Source: Pseudomonadota bacterium (GTDB lineage Bacteria; Pseudomonadota; Gammaproteobacteria; UBA9339). Taken from it: a DNA stretch of 64,000 bases. Below, piece by piece: positions 9,157-18,141 of the stretch; position 1 is the stretch's first letter; the number at the start of each line of letters is the position of its first letter. The notes under the pieces are model-generated. The model searched no databases and was not told the DNA's origin. It saw nothing but the letters and a program-made list of their open reading frames with translations. Location: the NCBI GenBank assembly GCA_021781615.1, contig JAJXWM010000005.1, positions 1 through 64,000 of the forward strand, read 5' to 3'. Position numbers and translations under genes: made by a program.

Positions 9157-10182
9157 CTATGAAAAAACCCCAGCGCATTTAGTATGACAAAATTTACAAT
9201 TGCCAGCACCATCCAAATGATACTCAATAATTTCATATCCCACCCTTGCAATTACACATTTTTTGCAGTTGTAACACAACGTTTCATTCCCCTCAGGATG
9301 ATGGACATTACCCGTATAAACGTAGCGTAAACCATCCCCCATTGCAATATCGCGAGCACGGATTAAAGTCTCTATAGAAGTAACCGGCTTATCAATCATC
9401 TTCCAGGCAGGATAAAAAGCTGTAAAGTGTACTGGCACATCTATTCCTAAATTGTCTTTAACCCATGCTGTTAAATCCATAATTTCAGAAGCCGAATCGT
9501 TTTCATCGGGGATTAAAAGACAAATAATTTCAAACCACACCCTGGTATAATTCTTTAAATAAACCAGGGTATCTAATATTGGCTGCAAGTGGGCGCCCGC
9601 TATCTCTTTATAAAATCTTTCAGTAAAACTTTTAAGATCAACCCTTGCTGCATCCATATAAGAAAAAAACTCTTTCCGCGGCTCATCACAAATATAACCA
9701 TTAGTAACCGCGACGGTTCTCAATCCCAGTTTATGACATTCTTTAGCAACATCAATGGCATATTCCATAGAAATAATTGGCTCATTATAAGTAAAAGCGA
9801 CAGTTTGACACCCATTCGCTTGTGCAGTTTTCGCAATATTTTCAGGAGTAGATCGTTTATTCAAGATGTCATCTTCATGAGCTTTACTAATATCCCAATT
9901 TTGACAGAACTTACACGATAGGTTACAACCAGCCGTACCAAAAGAATACGACTTTGACCCTGGTAAAAAATTATTTAATGGTTTTTTTTCTATCGGATCG
10001 ATAGCAAAACCGCTCGAACGACCATAAGTGGTTAATACAATCTGATCATGTTCACGCATCCTGACAAAACAAACTCCACGCTGCCCTTCGTTCAATTTAC
10101 AAGCTTGCGGACAAAGGTCGCACTGAACCCTACCGTTTCCAAGTAAATGCCAATACTGTGTTGGATGATTTTGTGTTATCAT
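9157..10182 (-). CDS. amrS: AmmeMemoRadiSam system radical SAM enzyme
   Basis: A 341-aa radical SAM protein of the AmrS family. The N-terminal Cys-rich stretch CDLCPQACKL precedes the SAM cluster motif CNLSCKFCQNWDIS (CX3CX2C), and a C-terminal cluster of CYNCKKC and CKFCHTKC adds further cysteines. It is divergent from amrB and amrA, and all three make up the AmmeMemoRadiSam set. The chemistry of the set is not settled as far as I know. The ATG at 10180-10182 lies at the edge of a 127-bp inverted-repeat element and has no visible Shine-Dalgarno. Confidence 0.9.
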   Translation of the reverse strand: MITQNHPTQYWHLLGNGRVQCDLCPQACKLNEGQRGVCFVRMREHDQIVLTTYGRSSGFAIDPIEKKPLNNFLPGSKSYSFGTAGCNLSCKFCQNWDISKAHEDDILNKRSTPENIAKTAQANGCQTVAFTYNEPIISMEYAIDVAKECHKLGLRTVAVTNGYICDEPRKEFFSYMDAARVDLKSFTERFYKEIAGAHLQPILDTLVYLKNYTRVWFEIICLLIPDENDSASEIMDLTAWVKDNLGIDVPVHFTAFYPAWKMIDKPVTSIETLIRARDIAMGDGLRYVYTGNVHHPEGNETLCYNCKKCVIARVGYEIIEYHLDGAGNCKFCHTKCAGVFS

Positions 10183-10308
10183 ATACCATGTGTAAAATGA
10201 ATTTATGCTTCGTTACCCATATTTTTTGCGCTCCTCATTTACGTAAAAGTAAATTCCGGGCGCAAAAAACACGAGCGCCTCGCCTAAATTCACTTTACAC
10301 AGGGTATA
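10182..10308. repeat. 127-bp inverted-repeat element between amrS and amrB
   Basis: Arms of about 24 bp at 10182-10205 and 10284-10308 differ at only two or so positions. A shorter inner inverted repeat, TTTTTTGCGC and GCGCAAAAAA, lies near 10223-10232 and 10260-10268. The left arm begins in the amrS start codon. It could be a MITE-like insertion or a long hairpin in the divergent promoter region. Confidence 0.65.
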
Positions 10309-10361
10309 GTTCTGCAAAAATCACCTTACCCTAAACGTTGTTGATTTATGAGGTTACATAT

Positions 10362-11144
10362 ATGTTAATACAACCATGCGTCGCCGGCAAATTCTATTCA
10401 GAAGATCCTAACATCTTACGCCGAGATGTTTTAGCAATGCTAGCTGATGCTGCAGATAAAGCAAAGATAACACCGCCAAAAGCGATTATTGCCCCGCACG
10501 CTGGCTACATCTATTCTGGGCCCATTGCAGCCTCAGCATACGCCTGCCTGACCCAAGTTAAAGACAAAATTAAACGGGTGGTATTATTTGCCCCTTCACA
10601 TCACCACCCGATAAATGGAATTGCTACCACTACTGCTGACTATTATCTGACACCGCTAGGAAAAATTGCTATCGATCAAAAAACCATAACTCAAGCTGAT
10701 TTTTCCGATTTAAACATAGCTGACGAAGCATTTAATGCTGAGCATTCTCTTGAGGTTCAACTACCATTTTTACAATTAACCTTAGGAAAATTCTCTCTAA
10801 TCCCATTATTAGTCGGTTTTACTACCCCCAAGCAAGTAGAAAAACTACTAGAAACCTTCTGGGATGGGCCAGAAACTTTAGTTGTCATCAGCTCCGATCT
10901 CAGTCATTATAACGCTTATAAGGTGGCACAAAATATGGATAGTAAAACAGCCCGGGCAATAACCTCATTAAATCCTGACGGTTTTACTGCCGATGATGCT
11001 TGCGGCGCAGTCGCTATTAAAGGGTTACTAACGATTGCTGCCAGAAAAAAAATGAAGGGATCACAAGTAGACTTACGTAACTCCGGCGATACGGAGGGCC
11101 CCAAAGACGCCGTGGTTGGCTATGGAGCATTCCATTTTAAATAA
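10362..11144 (+). CDS. amrB: AmmeMemoRadiSam system protein B (MEMO1 family)
   Basis: A 260-aa protein of the MEMO family, related to extradiol dioxygenase folds. Characteristic stretches are AGKFYSEDP at the start, IIAPHAGYIYSGPIAASAY, APSHHHP, EHSLEVQLPFLQ and SSDLSHY, which contain the conserved His residues of the metal pocket. The ATG at 10362 is preceded by GAGGT; an upstream in-frame codon at 10338 lacks a site. It is followed closely by amrA on the same strand. Confidence 0.92.
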   Translation: MLIQPCVAGKFYSEDPNILRRDVLAMLADAADKAKITPPKAIIAPHAGYIYSGPIAASAYACLTQVKDKIKRVVLFAPSHHHPINGIATTTADYYLTPLGKIAIDQKTITQADFSDLNIADEAFNAEHSLEVQLPFLQLTLGKFSLIPLLVGFTTPKQVEKLLETFWDGPETLVVISSDLSHYNAYKVAQNMDSKTARAITSLNPDGFTADDACGAVAIKGLLTIAARKKMKGSQVDLRNSGDTEGPKDAVVGYGAFHFK

Positions 11145-11156
11145 AAATTATGACTT

Positions 11157-11717
11157 ATGAATAACTACAATCGCCAAGAAAGACAAATTTTGCTAAAAGT
11201 TGTGGACGATGTAATTAGGTTTGGCCTAGAAACACGACAGATTTTACCAATAAAACTTGAAGATTATCCGGAAAAACTGCGTGAAAACGACGCAAGTTTT
11301 GTCACTCTCGAAATCAACAAAAATCTACGTGGCTGCATTGGTTCGCTTGAAGCGTACCAACCTCTGGTTCAAGATATCGCACACAACACTTATGCTGCGG
11401 CATTTCGTGACCCAAGGTTTATGCCTCTAACCAGGGAAGAATACTCAAGCATCTCTAAACACATTTCTATTCTCTCTAAATCAAGCCCAATTTCCTTTAG
11501 CTCAGAAGAGGATCTATTAAAACAAATACGCCCAGGTATTGACGGCTTAATTATTTCAGACAATGATTGTCACGGTACTTTCTTGCCCTCAGTTTGGGAA
11601 TTATTACCCGAACCAAAGCTATTTTTGCAGCATTTAAAATTAAAAGCTGGATTGTCTAGTGACTATTGGTCAAAAACCATTAAAGTAGAAAGATATACGG
11701 TGGAGATGGTGGAATAA
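11157..11717 (+). CDS. amrA: AmmeMemoRadiSam system protein A (AMMECR1 family)
   Basis: A 186-aa AMMECR1-domain protein with the invariant LRGCIGS motif followed by AAFRDPRF, both diagnostic of the family. It lies 12 bp after amrB and ends 2 bp before der. Together with amrB and the divergent amrS it completes a three-gene set seen in many bacteria and archaea. Its exact role is not established. Confidence 0.92.
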   Translation: MNNYNRQERQILLKVVDDVIRFGLETRQILPIKLEDYPEKLRENDASFVTLEINKNLRGCIGSLEAYQPLVQDIAHNTYAAAFRDPRFMPLTREEYSSISKHISILSKSSPISFSSEEDLLKQIRPGIDGLIISDNDCHGTFLPSVWELLPEPKLFLQHLKLKAGLSSDYWSKTIKVERYTVEMVE

Positions 11718-11719
11718 CA

Positions 11720-13027
11720 ATGTTAAGCATAGCTATAGTTGGCCGTCCTAATGTCGGCAAATCTACTTTATTCAATCGTTTCACCCAAACTCGCAACGCA
11801 ATTGTTAGCGACATGCCTGGATTAACTCGCGATCGCCAATATGGCATAGCAAAAATCGCTGGCCAAAATGCGATCATTATTGATACGGGCGGCATTGGTA
11901 AACCCAAGTCGCCAATAGAAGTATTAATGGAAAAACAAACCGAATTAGCCATCAAAGAGTCGCAAATAATTTTATTTTTAGTTGATGGCAAAAGCGGCCT
12001 TACCCCTGAAGATGAAATTTTAGCACGTAAACTACGTAAATTAAGCAAACCCATTTTAGTCACGGTAAATAAAATTGATGGGCAAGAAAGCGCTACTGTC
12101 ACCGCTGAATTTCATGAACTCGGCTTAGGTAAATGTCTTGGAATATCCGCCGAACATAATATTGGCTTTCAAGATCTATTAACCGAGATCGCCAAACAAT
12201 TACCAAAAGCTGAAGAAGAAATAATTCCAACAACCCAAAAAAACGCCATTAAAATAACTTTTGTTGGCCGCCCTAATGTTGGTAAATCAACTCTAATCAA
12301 TCGCATTCTCGGTGAAGAAAGATTGATAGTACATAATCAACCCGGCACTACTCGCGACAGTATCTTTATCGATTTTAACCGCTACAACAAAGACTATGTC
12401 CTGGTTGACACTGCCGGCATCAGGCGACGCAGTAGAATCGAAGAAAAAGTAGAAAAGTTCTCTATAATCAAAACGCTACAATCAATAGGAGCTACTGATG
12501 TTGTTGCATTTTTAATCGACGCCACAGAAAACATTACCGATCAAGATTTAAAATTGTTGGGATTTGTGCTTGATGCCGGAAAGGCTTTGGTGATCGCAGT
12601 CAATAAATGGGATAACTTACTGCCATCCCAACGAGATAAAATTAAAAGAGAACTTGAGCGTCGCTTAACTTTTCTTGATTTTGCTAACATTCATTTTATT
12701 TCAGCTTTGCATGGTACCGGCGTTGGCGATTTATTTGGTTCGGTTAATAAAGCATATACAAGCGCCAACAAAGAACTACGCACTCCAGAATTAAATAAAA
12801 TTTTAGAACTGGCAATACAAACTCATCAACCACCCATGGCGCACGGCCGCGAAATCAAGCCCCGCTACGCTCATGCTGGAAATTATGCACCACCTACCAT
12901 CATCATCCATGGCACACGCATTGACCTTTTACCAGAAAGTTATCGCCGTTATCTTGAGCATTTTTTTCGTAAAGCGCTTAAACTTTCCGGCACCCCAATT
13001 CGAATAGTATTTAAAAACTCTAAGTAA
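11720..13027 (+). CDS. der: Ribosome assembly GTPase Der (EngA)
   Basis: A 435-aa GTPase with two tandem G domains, needed for 50S subunit maturation. The first P-loop is GRPNVGKSTLFNR near residue 8, with PGLTRD and DTGG; the second is GRPNVGKSTLINR near residue 184, with PGTTRD and DTAGIRR. The C-terminal KH-like domain ends with GTPIRIVFKN. It starts 2 bp after amrA and is followed by rlmI at 1 bp, suggesting co-transcription. Confidence 0.97.
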   Translation: MLSIAIVGRPNVGKSTLFNRFTQTRNAIVSDMPGLTRDRQYGIAKIAGQNAIIIDTGGIGKPKSPIEVLMEKQTELAIKESQIILFLVDGKSGLTPEDEILARKLRKLSKPILVTVNKIDGQESATVTAEFHELGLGKCLGISAEHNIGFQDLLTEIAKQLPKAEEEIIPTTQKNAIKITFVGRPNVGKSTLINRILGEERLIVHNQPGTTRDSIFIDFNRYNKDYVLVDTAGIRRRSRIEEKVEKFSIIKTLQSIGATDVVAFLIDATENITDQDLKLLGFVLDAGKALVIAVNKWDNLLPSQRDKIKRELERRLTFLDFANIHFISALHGTGVGDLFGSVNKAYTSANKELRTPELNKILELAIQTHQPPMAHGREIKPRYAHAGNYAPPTIIIHGTRIDLLPESYRRYLEHFFRKALKLSGTPIRIVFKNSK

Positions 13028-13028
13028 T

Positions 13029-14210
13029 ATGAAAACACTAATCTTGAAAAAAAATGAAGAACGCCGCCTACTCGCAGGACATTTGTGGGTATACAGTAAC
13101 GAAATTGACATTAAACTTTCACCCCTTAAAGACTTTACTGCCGGTGAAATAGTTGAAATCAGAACTGCTCGCGATAAAATCTTAGGCATCGGCTATATCA
13201 ACCCTCGCACTTTACTTAGCGCCCGCCTCTTAACCTCCGACCCAAGCACAGCAATTGATGTTGATTTTTTCGCTAAAAGGATCAAACAAGCATTATTGCT
13301 ACGAGAAATGTGCTTCACCAGACCATTTTATCGCTTAATTTTTAGTGAAAGTGATCTGCTCCCCGGGTTAATTGTTGACCGATTTAACTCTACCCTCGTG
13401 GTCCAACTTAATACCGCCGGCATGGAAAATTTAAAAGAACTTATTATAGAAGCCTTAATTACCGTGGTTCAACCAAAGGCTATTTTGCTGCGTAATAATA
13501 GCTCTATCCGCACCACCGAAGGTTTACCTATTTATATCGAAGTAGCATACGGTGCACCAGAAGAGTTAGCAGCTCTTGAAGAAAACGAAATCTCTTTTAA
13601 TGCCCCAATAAAAACTGGACAAAAAACTGGTTGGTTTTATGACCAACGGATAAATCGCGCGCGGCTGATACCCTACATTAAAAATAAGACCGTTTTAGAT
13701 GTCTTTAGCTACTGCGGCGCTTTTGGTATAACTGCAGCAGTAAATCACGCAAAACATGTTACCTGCATCGACTCTTCTGAATTTGCTTTAGAACAATTAA
13801 GACAAAATGCCGCTTTAAATAATGTTAGTGATAAAATCACCACCGAATGCGCCGATGCTTTCGCAGCATTAAAAGATTTACAACTTGCCGAGCAATTGTT
13901 TGACGTAATTATTCTAGACCCCCCAGCATTTATAAAAAGACAAAAAGATATTACCACTGGCACTGAGGCTTATTTACGCTTACATCGCGCAGCTTTCCGC
14001 GTTTTAAAACCAAATGGCATTCTGGTAACAACCTCCTGTTCACTGCATCTATCGCGAGATATGCTACTTGATATTTTGCGCCGGGCAATGCTGGCTGAAA
14101 AGCGTCAGATGGTTGTTATTGAACAATTACACCAAGCTCAAGATCACCCGGTTCATCCGGCGATTATAGAAACTAATTATCTTAAAGGATTTATACTCTG
14201 CGTAAAATGA
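13029..14210 (+). CDS. rlmI: 23S rRNA cytosine-C5 methyltransferase RlmI-like
   Basis: A 393-aa class I methyltransferase of the RlmI/RlmK family that methylates a cytosine of 23S rRNA (C1962 in E. coli) using SAM. An N-terminal PUA-like domain (HLWVYSNEI) is followed by a central region with GLIVDRF, the SAM site VLDVFSYCGAFG near residue 222, the catalytic DPPAF, and TTSCSLH with the second conserved Cys. It sits right behind der, so both genes of this pair act on the large ribosomal subunit. Confidence 0.93.
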   Translation: MKTLILKKNEERRLLAGHLWVYSNEIDIKLSPLKDFTAGEIVEIRTARDKILGIGYINPRTLLSARLLTSDPSTAIDVDFFAKRIKQALLLREMCFTRPFYRLIFSESDLLPGLIVDRFNSTLVVQLNTAGMENLKELIIEALITVVQPKAILLRNNSSIRTTEGLPIYIEVAYGAPEELAALEENEISFNAPIKTGQKTGWFYDQRINRARLIPYIKNKTVLDVFSYCGAFGITAAVNHAKHVTCIDSSEFALEQLRQNAALNNVSDKITTECADAFAALKDLQLAEQLFDVIILDPPAFIKRQKDITTGTEAYLRLHRAAFRVLKPNGILVTTSCSLHLSRDMLLDILRRAMLAEKRQMVVIEQLHQAQDHPVHPAIIETNYLKGFILCVK

Positions 14211-14298
14211 TCAGGATCTATGTTTTAGGGAAATGCTATAAAATCTCGGATTGCAACAGTCCCTATGCAGGGCCTTAACAGTAGTCTTCGGCAATTGG

Positions 14299-15054
14299 TT
14301 AAATTCGCTCTTTGGGATAATTCAAGCGCAAAATCCGCTCGGCATCATGTGCTTGCTTATCAAGATCTAAAAACCGATAAGACTTGACCATGATTTTTAG
14401 AGAATCTTTAACTTGGGGGGCGCCCTCAAAGTGCTTAACCACGTAACTTGCACGATTAGCTGCTGCTATATAGGCTTTACGATCGAAATAAAATCTAGCT
14501 ATCTGATACTCATGCTCTGCTAATAAATTACGCACATAAAGCATCCGTTTCTCTGCATCTTTGACATAGACACTCTTCGGAAATTTATTTAGCAATTCAC
14601 CAAGATTAAGAAATGCTTCATGTAAGTTGGTAACATCGAGACTTTCAGGTTTTTTCGGATAAACTCTTTGTAAGAGCGTACGATCTTTATCAAAGTTTGC
14701 TACACCTTTCATATAGTAGGCATAATCGGTATGCTTACCTTCTGGATACAAATGAATATACCGATTGGCAGCAGCAAGCGTTGAAGCATAATCTTCCGCC
14801 TTATAATAGGCATAAATCGCATTTAACTGTCCTTGCTCAGCCTCAGGATCAAAAGGATAGAGAGCATCAATTGCCTCAAAATATCTTGTCGCCTCAGTAT
14901 AATCACGTTTGGCAAGCGCAGCCTCCCCTTTTTGCAAAATCTGTTTGGCTGTATAATCCTTAAAATCATTTGGGCTATAATCTTTAGCAGCACAGGCAAC
15001 AATACCCAAAGCACAAAAACCTATAAGTAAGATTTTTTTTATGTTTGTATTCAT
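14299..15054 (-). CDS. bamD: Outer membrane assembly lipoprotein BamD
   Basis: A 251-aa lipoprotein from the ATG at 15054, with a signal peptide ending in the lipobox IVAC. It contains TPR-like repeats (YTEATRYFEAIDALYPF, YYKAEDYASTLAAANRYI, HTDYAYYMKGVANF) that match BamD/ComL, the essential BAM complex member that inserts beta-barrel proteins in the outer membrane. Two barrel proteins are encoded nearby. A longer frame to 15120 adds a hydrophobic stretch without a start site and was not used. Confidence 0.93.
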   Translation of the reverse strand: MNTNIKKILLIGFCALGIVACAAKDYSPNDFKDYTAKQILQKGEAALAKRDYTEATRYFEAIDALYPFDPEAEQGQLNAIYAYYKAEDYASTLAAANRYIHLYPEGKHTDYAYYMKGVANFDKDRTLLQRVYPKKPESLDVTNLHEAFLNLGELLNKFPKSVYVKDAEKRMLYVRNLLAEHEYQIARFYFDRKAYIAAANRASYVVKHFEGAPQVKDSLKIMVKSYRFLDLDKQAHDAERILRLNYPKERI

Positions 15055-15204
15055 ATTCTCGTTCTTAGAAAAAATATCTAAAATAACCATTAAAATAATA
15101 TAAAAAATGCAATGCCACAATAATACATCATCTCTATTTGGAATAGAGTATCCTATAAATCAAAAGGTTGCAAAAAGTATTTACAAAACAAAAACCATCG
15201 CCAT

Positions 15205-15345
15205 TTTAAATTTATTCCACGCGGTCTTCGCGCGGGAACAAAGCAATGGGGGAATGGGGGATTGCCAAGGGGGAGATACAGAGCTTATCCACCTTGGACA
15301 AGCCCGTGGTTCATACCACAGGCGTAGTCAAAAAATTGATTAAGC
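15205..15345 (-). repeat. Dispersed multi-hairpin repeat, copy 2
   Basis: Inverted orientation relative to the copy at 925-1053, sharing the CCCGTGG-type stem, the block rich in CCCCC next to TTGGCAATC, and the CGCGG stem. It lies between bamD and the small ankyrin-like membrane protein gene. Confidence 0.7.
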
Positions 15346-15378
15346 TGTAACTAGCAGATTTATACCTAAAATTCATAA

Positions 15379-15418
15379 ACCTAGAAAGAGCAGTAGGTTC
15401 CAACTGCTCTTTCTAGGT
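15379..15418. repeat. Perfect 16-bp inverted repeat (hairpin)
   Basis: ACCTAGAAAGAGCAGT (15379-15394) is followed after 8 bases by its exact complement (15403-15418). No T-tract follows directly on either strand, so it may be a factor-binding site, an attenuator-like hairpin or a weak terminator upstream of the gene at 15563. Confidence 0.6.
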
Positions 15419-15562
15419 TAAAAATTACCAATTACTTAAGCGTCCGTTAATAATCACCTAATAATTCTTTAATAATTGAGGAGTATAAATTAACTCATGC
15501 AAAATGAACATAAGCAACAAATGGAAATTTGCAAAAAAAGTAACACAAAAAAGGAGGTTAAT

Positions 15563-16093
15563 ATGAACTTAAACACTGAAAAATCGTTTTTTACGCAAAA
15601 AAAATCTAATATCTTTATATTATCTTTATTAGTTTTATCTTCTCTCTTGTGCATTTTTTCTCTATGCACACCTAGTCGCAACATATTAACAACATTGGCC
15701 TGGGATAACACTTTATTAGTTGTACCACTTTTTATCTTAACATCTTTATTGTTCTGTCATTTCATGTCAACCGCAAATGAAAATGTACTAGCAATCACGA
15801 TTTGGCAAAATAAAGCGAGAAACGTACAACTCCTTTTAAATAAAGGCGCTGATCCTAGAAAAATAAGATGTTTCTATGCTTTACCATCAGTAAGAGTTAG
15901 TAATCTATTAATGCAAAATGGAGAAAAATCAATGAGCCCAAGACAATTCCTAAATTTAGTCTCTCAAGCGCCGAGCGAAAGATACAATGAAGAAAAACAA
16001 CGTCTCGAATCTTGTCAGATTTTGCTTAAACAAAAAGAAGCGTTGATACAATTAGCCTTAGAAAAAGAAGCAACACAAGGGGTCAGGACTTAA
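15563..16093 (+). CDS. Small membrane protein with one ankyrin-like repeat
   Basis: A 176-aa protein, family not recognised. The ATG at 15563 follows AAGGAGG, which decided the start over an upstream ATG at 15497. Two hydrophobic segments (about residues 17-37 and 52-70) are followed by a cytoplasmic part in which NVQLLLNKGADPRK resembles one ankyrin unit. A charged helical C-terminus overlaps the nusB stop by 11 bp in convergent orientation. Ankyrin-bearing proteins are frequent in host-associated gammaproteobacteria; an effector role would be speculation. Confidence 0.65.
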   Translation: MNLNTEKSFFTQKKSNIFILSLLVLSSLLCIFSLCTPSRNILTTLAWDNTLLVVPLFILTSLLFCHFMSTANENVLAITIWQNKARNVQLLLNKGADPRKIRCFYALPSVRVSNLLMQNGEKSMSPRQFLNLVSQAPSERYNEEKQRLESCQILLKQKEALIQLALEKEATQGVRT

Positions 16094-16508
16094 ACTCAGA
16101 AGGCCGCAATTGTCTAGCGGCTTTATCTAAAACCCCATTGACATATTTATAACCGAGAGTGGAGCCAAAATTTTTGGTTAATTCTAAAGCCTCATCGATC
16201 ACTACTTTGTACGGAACATCAAGGCGCTGCATCAACTCAAAAGCCGCCAGCCTTAAGACTGCAAGCTCCACCTCATCTAACTCTGCTATTTTGCGATCGA
16301 GAAACGGAGTAATGGCTTGATCAATACCTGCTACATCATTAATAACCCCATCCAACAGATCATTAAAATAGGTAGCATCCACTTTTTTAGAGTTAATTTT
16401 ATCGAGAAATTGCAGTTTAATGTTAGCTACACTATCAACATTTAACTGCCACTGATAAATGGCTTGTAGCGCTAAAAAACGTGCTTTACGACGTGCGTAT
16501 GGTTTCAT
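16083..16508 (-). CDS. nusB: Transcription antitermination protein NusB
   Basis: A 141-aa all-helical RNA-binding protein that, with NusE, loads on boxA for rRNA antitermination. The family pattern is visible from the start (ARRKARFLALQAIYQWQ) to LRLAAFEL, PYKVVIDEALEL and FVNGVLDK-like YVNGVLDKAA. Its ATG overlaps the nrdR stop codon, a tight coupling usual for gammaproteobacteria, although the ribD/ribE genes often between them are absent. Confidence 0.95.
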   Translation of the reverse strand: MKPYARRKARFLALQAIYQWQLNVDSVANIKLQFLDKINSKKVDATYFNDLLDGVINDVAGIDQAITPFLDRKIAELDEVELAVLRLAAFELMQRLDVPYKVVIDEALELTKNFGSTLGYKYVNGVLDKAARQLRPSEFKS

Positions 16509-16966
16509 TATTTAGTATCTTTTTGTAATTTCTTTATTTCAGCATTAAATGCCTTAACATCTTGAAAGCTTCTATAAACAGAAGCAAACCTAACATAGGC
16601 TACCTGGTCTAACTTCCGCAATTCATCCATAACCATTTCTCCAATAATTTGCGAGCTTACTTCTCGTTCACCCGTAGCGCGTAATTTGTGCATAATAAGC
16701 TGCACCGCTTCCTCAAGATGCTCAGTACTTACCGAACGTTTTTGCAAAGCTCGGCGCATGCTGTGGCGCAATTTTTCCTCATCAAAGGGTTGGCGAGTAT
16801 CATCACGCTTGATCACCCGTGGTATTACCAATTCTGCCGCCTCATAAGTCGTAAAACGCTCACCACAAACCACACATTCGCGACGTCTTCGCACCTGCTT
16901 CCCTTCACTAACCAGGCGAGAATCAATTACTTTAGTATCTACTTCATTGCAAAATGGACAGTGCAT
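16508..16966 (-). CDS. nrdR: Transcriptional repressor NrdR
   Basis: A 152-aa repressor of ribonucleotide reductase genes that senses ATP/dATP. The N-terminal zinc ribbon starts MHCPFC and closes with [12 protein letters not shown]. The ATP-cone domain runs from about residue 46 ([16 protein letters not shown]) to [13 protein letters not shown]. Length is typical. It is the first gene of the nrdR-nusB pair. Confidence 0.96.
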   Translation of the reverse strand: MHCPFCNEVDTKVIDSRLVSEGKQVRRRRECVVCGERFTTYEAAELVIPRVIKRDDTRQPFDEEKLRHSMRRALQKRSVSTEHLEEAVQLIMHKLRATGEREVSSQIIGEMVMDELRKLDQVAYVRFASVYRSFQDVKAFNAEIKKLQKDTK

Positions 16967-17029
16967 ATGGTTACATTATAACTAAAATTGAGGAGATTGA
17001 AACTTTTTACGCAAAGGCAAATCTACCGG

Positions 17030-18061
17030 CTAAGAACATACCTCAGCAATCGCCTGTAACACCAATTCTGGCCTCAGATCATACATACATTTATTGTGCC
17101 TTAAGATGCAGTCCGTTTTTGCACAAGGGCTACATGGTAAGTTTATTGAAAGGGTTTTAAACTTATTTTTAGTAAGCGGTGGCGCAACTTCTGATGGCGT
17201 TGGACCATAAATAGCAACCACTGGTTTATTTAAAGCAGAAGCAACGTGCATTAACCCTGAATCGTTTGCTATCACCACCGTTACCAAAGATAAAAGATCT
17301 GCCACTTCGCCCAAATCAGTTTTCCCTGTTAAATCTAGACAAATATTATTGCTACGTTCTTGGATTATTTGGGCAAGCTCCCTCTCTTTTGGACCACCAA
17401 AAATCCAAACATCCCACCCCTCTTTCTTTTTAGCTATAGCAACATCAGCAAAATGGGTAGGCGGCCAACGTTTGGCGCTCCGATGCTCTGGCCCCGGACA
17501 AATTGCCAAAATCGGTTTTCCAGATAAAGATATGTTTAACCGATTGAGAACTAAATTACGCCCCTCCGCTGACACCAGCAGCTCTGGCAAGAGCATCGGC
17601 TTTGGTAAGATCTCGCCCTGCTTGCACCCTAAAGTAGCAAAACGCTCTACCATTAGTGGAATTTTCTTGGTATCTAAAATTCGGATATCGTTTAAAACAA
17701 AATACCGCAGTTCACCACACCAGCCTACTCTTCGAGGGATTCTTGCAAAAAGTGGAACAAGCGCTGACTTAAAAGAATTGGGTATAAAATAAGCGTGGGT
17801 ATACTTAGCCACCCTAAGACTCCTCCCCACTTTAAACCGCTCAAATAACTTTACATCACCATGCTTAAAAGGGGAGACTATATAGCGATTAACCTCTGGC
17901 ATTCTTTTTATTAGCGGCTGAAGCACTGGAATTGCAAAAACATCAATAATACAATTAGGATCTTGCTTTTTTAAAAATCTTATAAGCGCATGAGTCATCA
18001 CCATATCCCCGATCCACGGGGGCGCTATTATTAGGATTTTTTTGGGGTGTCTCAATTGCAT
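17030..18061 (-). CDS. waaF: ADP-heptose:LPS heptosyltransferase II (WaaF)
   Basis: A 343-aa GT9 family glycosyltransferase that adds the second heptose to the LPS inner core at the inner-membrane face. The N-terminus has IIAPPWIGDMVM. NSFKSAL, ICPGPEHRSAKRWP and the nucleotide-binding NDSGLMHVASALN follow WaaF of E. coli step by step. It implies an LPS with a heptose-containing core. Confidence 0.93.
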   Translation of the reverse strand: MQLRHPKKILIIAPPWIGDMVMTHALIRFLKKQDPNCIIDVFAIPVLQPLIKRMPEVNRYIVSPFKHGDVKLFERFKVGRSLRVAKYTHAYFIPNSFKSALVPLFARIPRRVGWCGELRYFVLNDIRILDTKKIPLMVERFATLGCKQGEILPKPMLLPELLVSAEGRNLVLNRLNISLSGKPILAICPGPEHRSAKRWPPTHFADVAIAKKKEGWDVWIFGGPKERELAQIIQERSNNICLDLTGKTDLGEVADLLSLVTVVIANDSGLMHVASALNKPVVAIYGPTPSEVAPPLTKNKFKTLSINLPCSPCAKTDCILRHNKCMYDLRPELVLQAIAEVCS

Positions 18062-18099
18062 AACTTACTTAATTAAAAAACCGCCCTGTCACTACAAAC

Positions 18100-18126
18100 A
18101 AAAAGGGAGGCTAACCCTCCCTTTTT
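18100..18126 (-). terminator. Intrinsic terminator after the outer-membrane protein gene
   Basis: An 11-bp stem, AAAAAGGGAGG and CCTCCCTTTTT, with a 5-base loop. Read leftward it follows the barrel gene ending at 18142 and ends in a T-tract; the symmetric A/T runs would also let it work in the other direction. Confidence 0.75.
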
Positions 18127-18141
18127 GCCAAGCTTGATACT

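Noticed and set aside
16954-17160. Plus-strand frame of 68 codons between nrdR and waaF
   Set aside because: It mostly overlaps the waaF coding region antisense and has no start signal.
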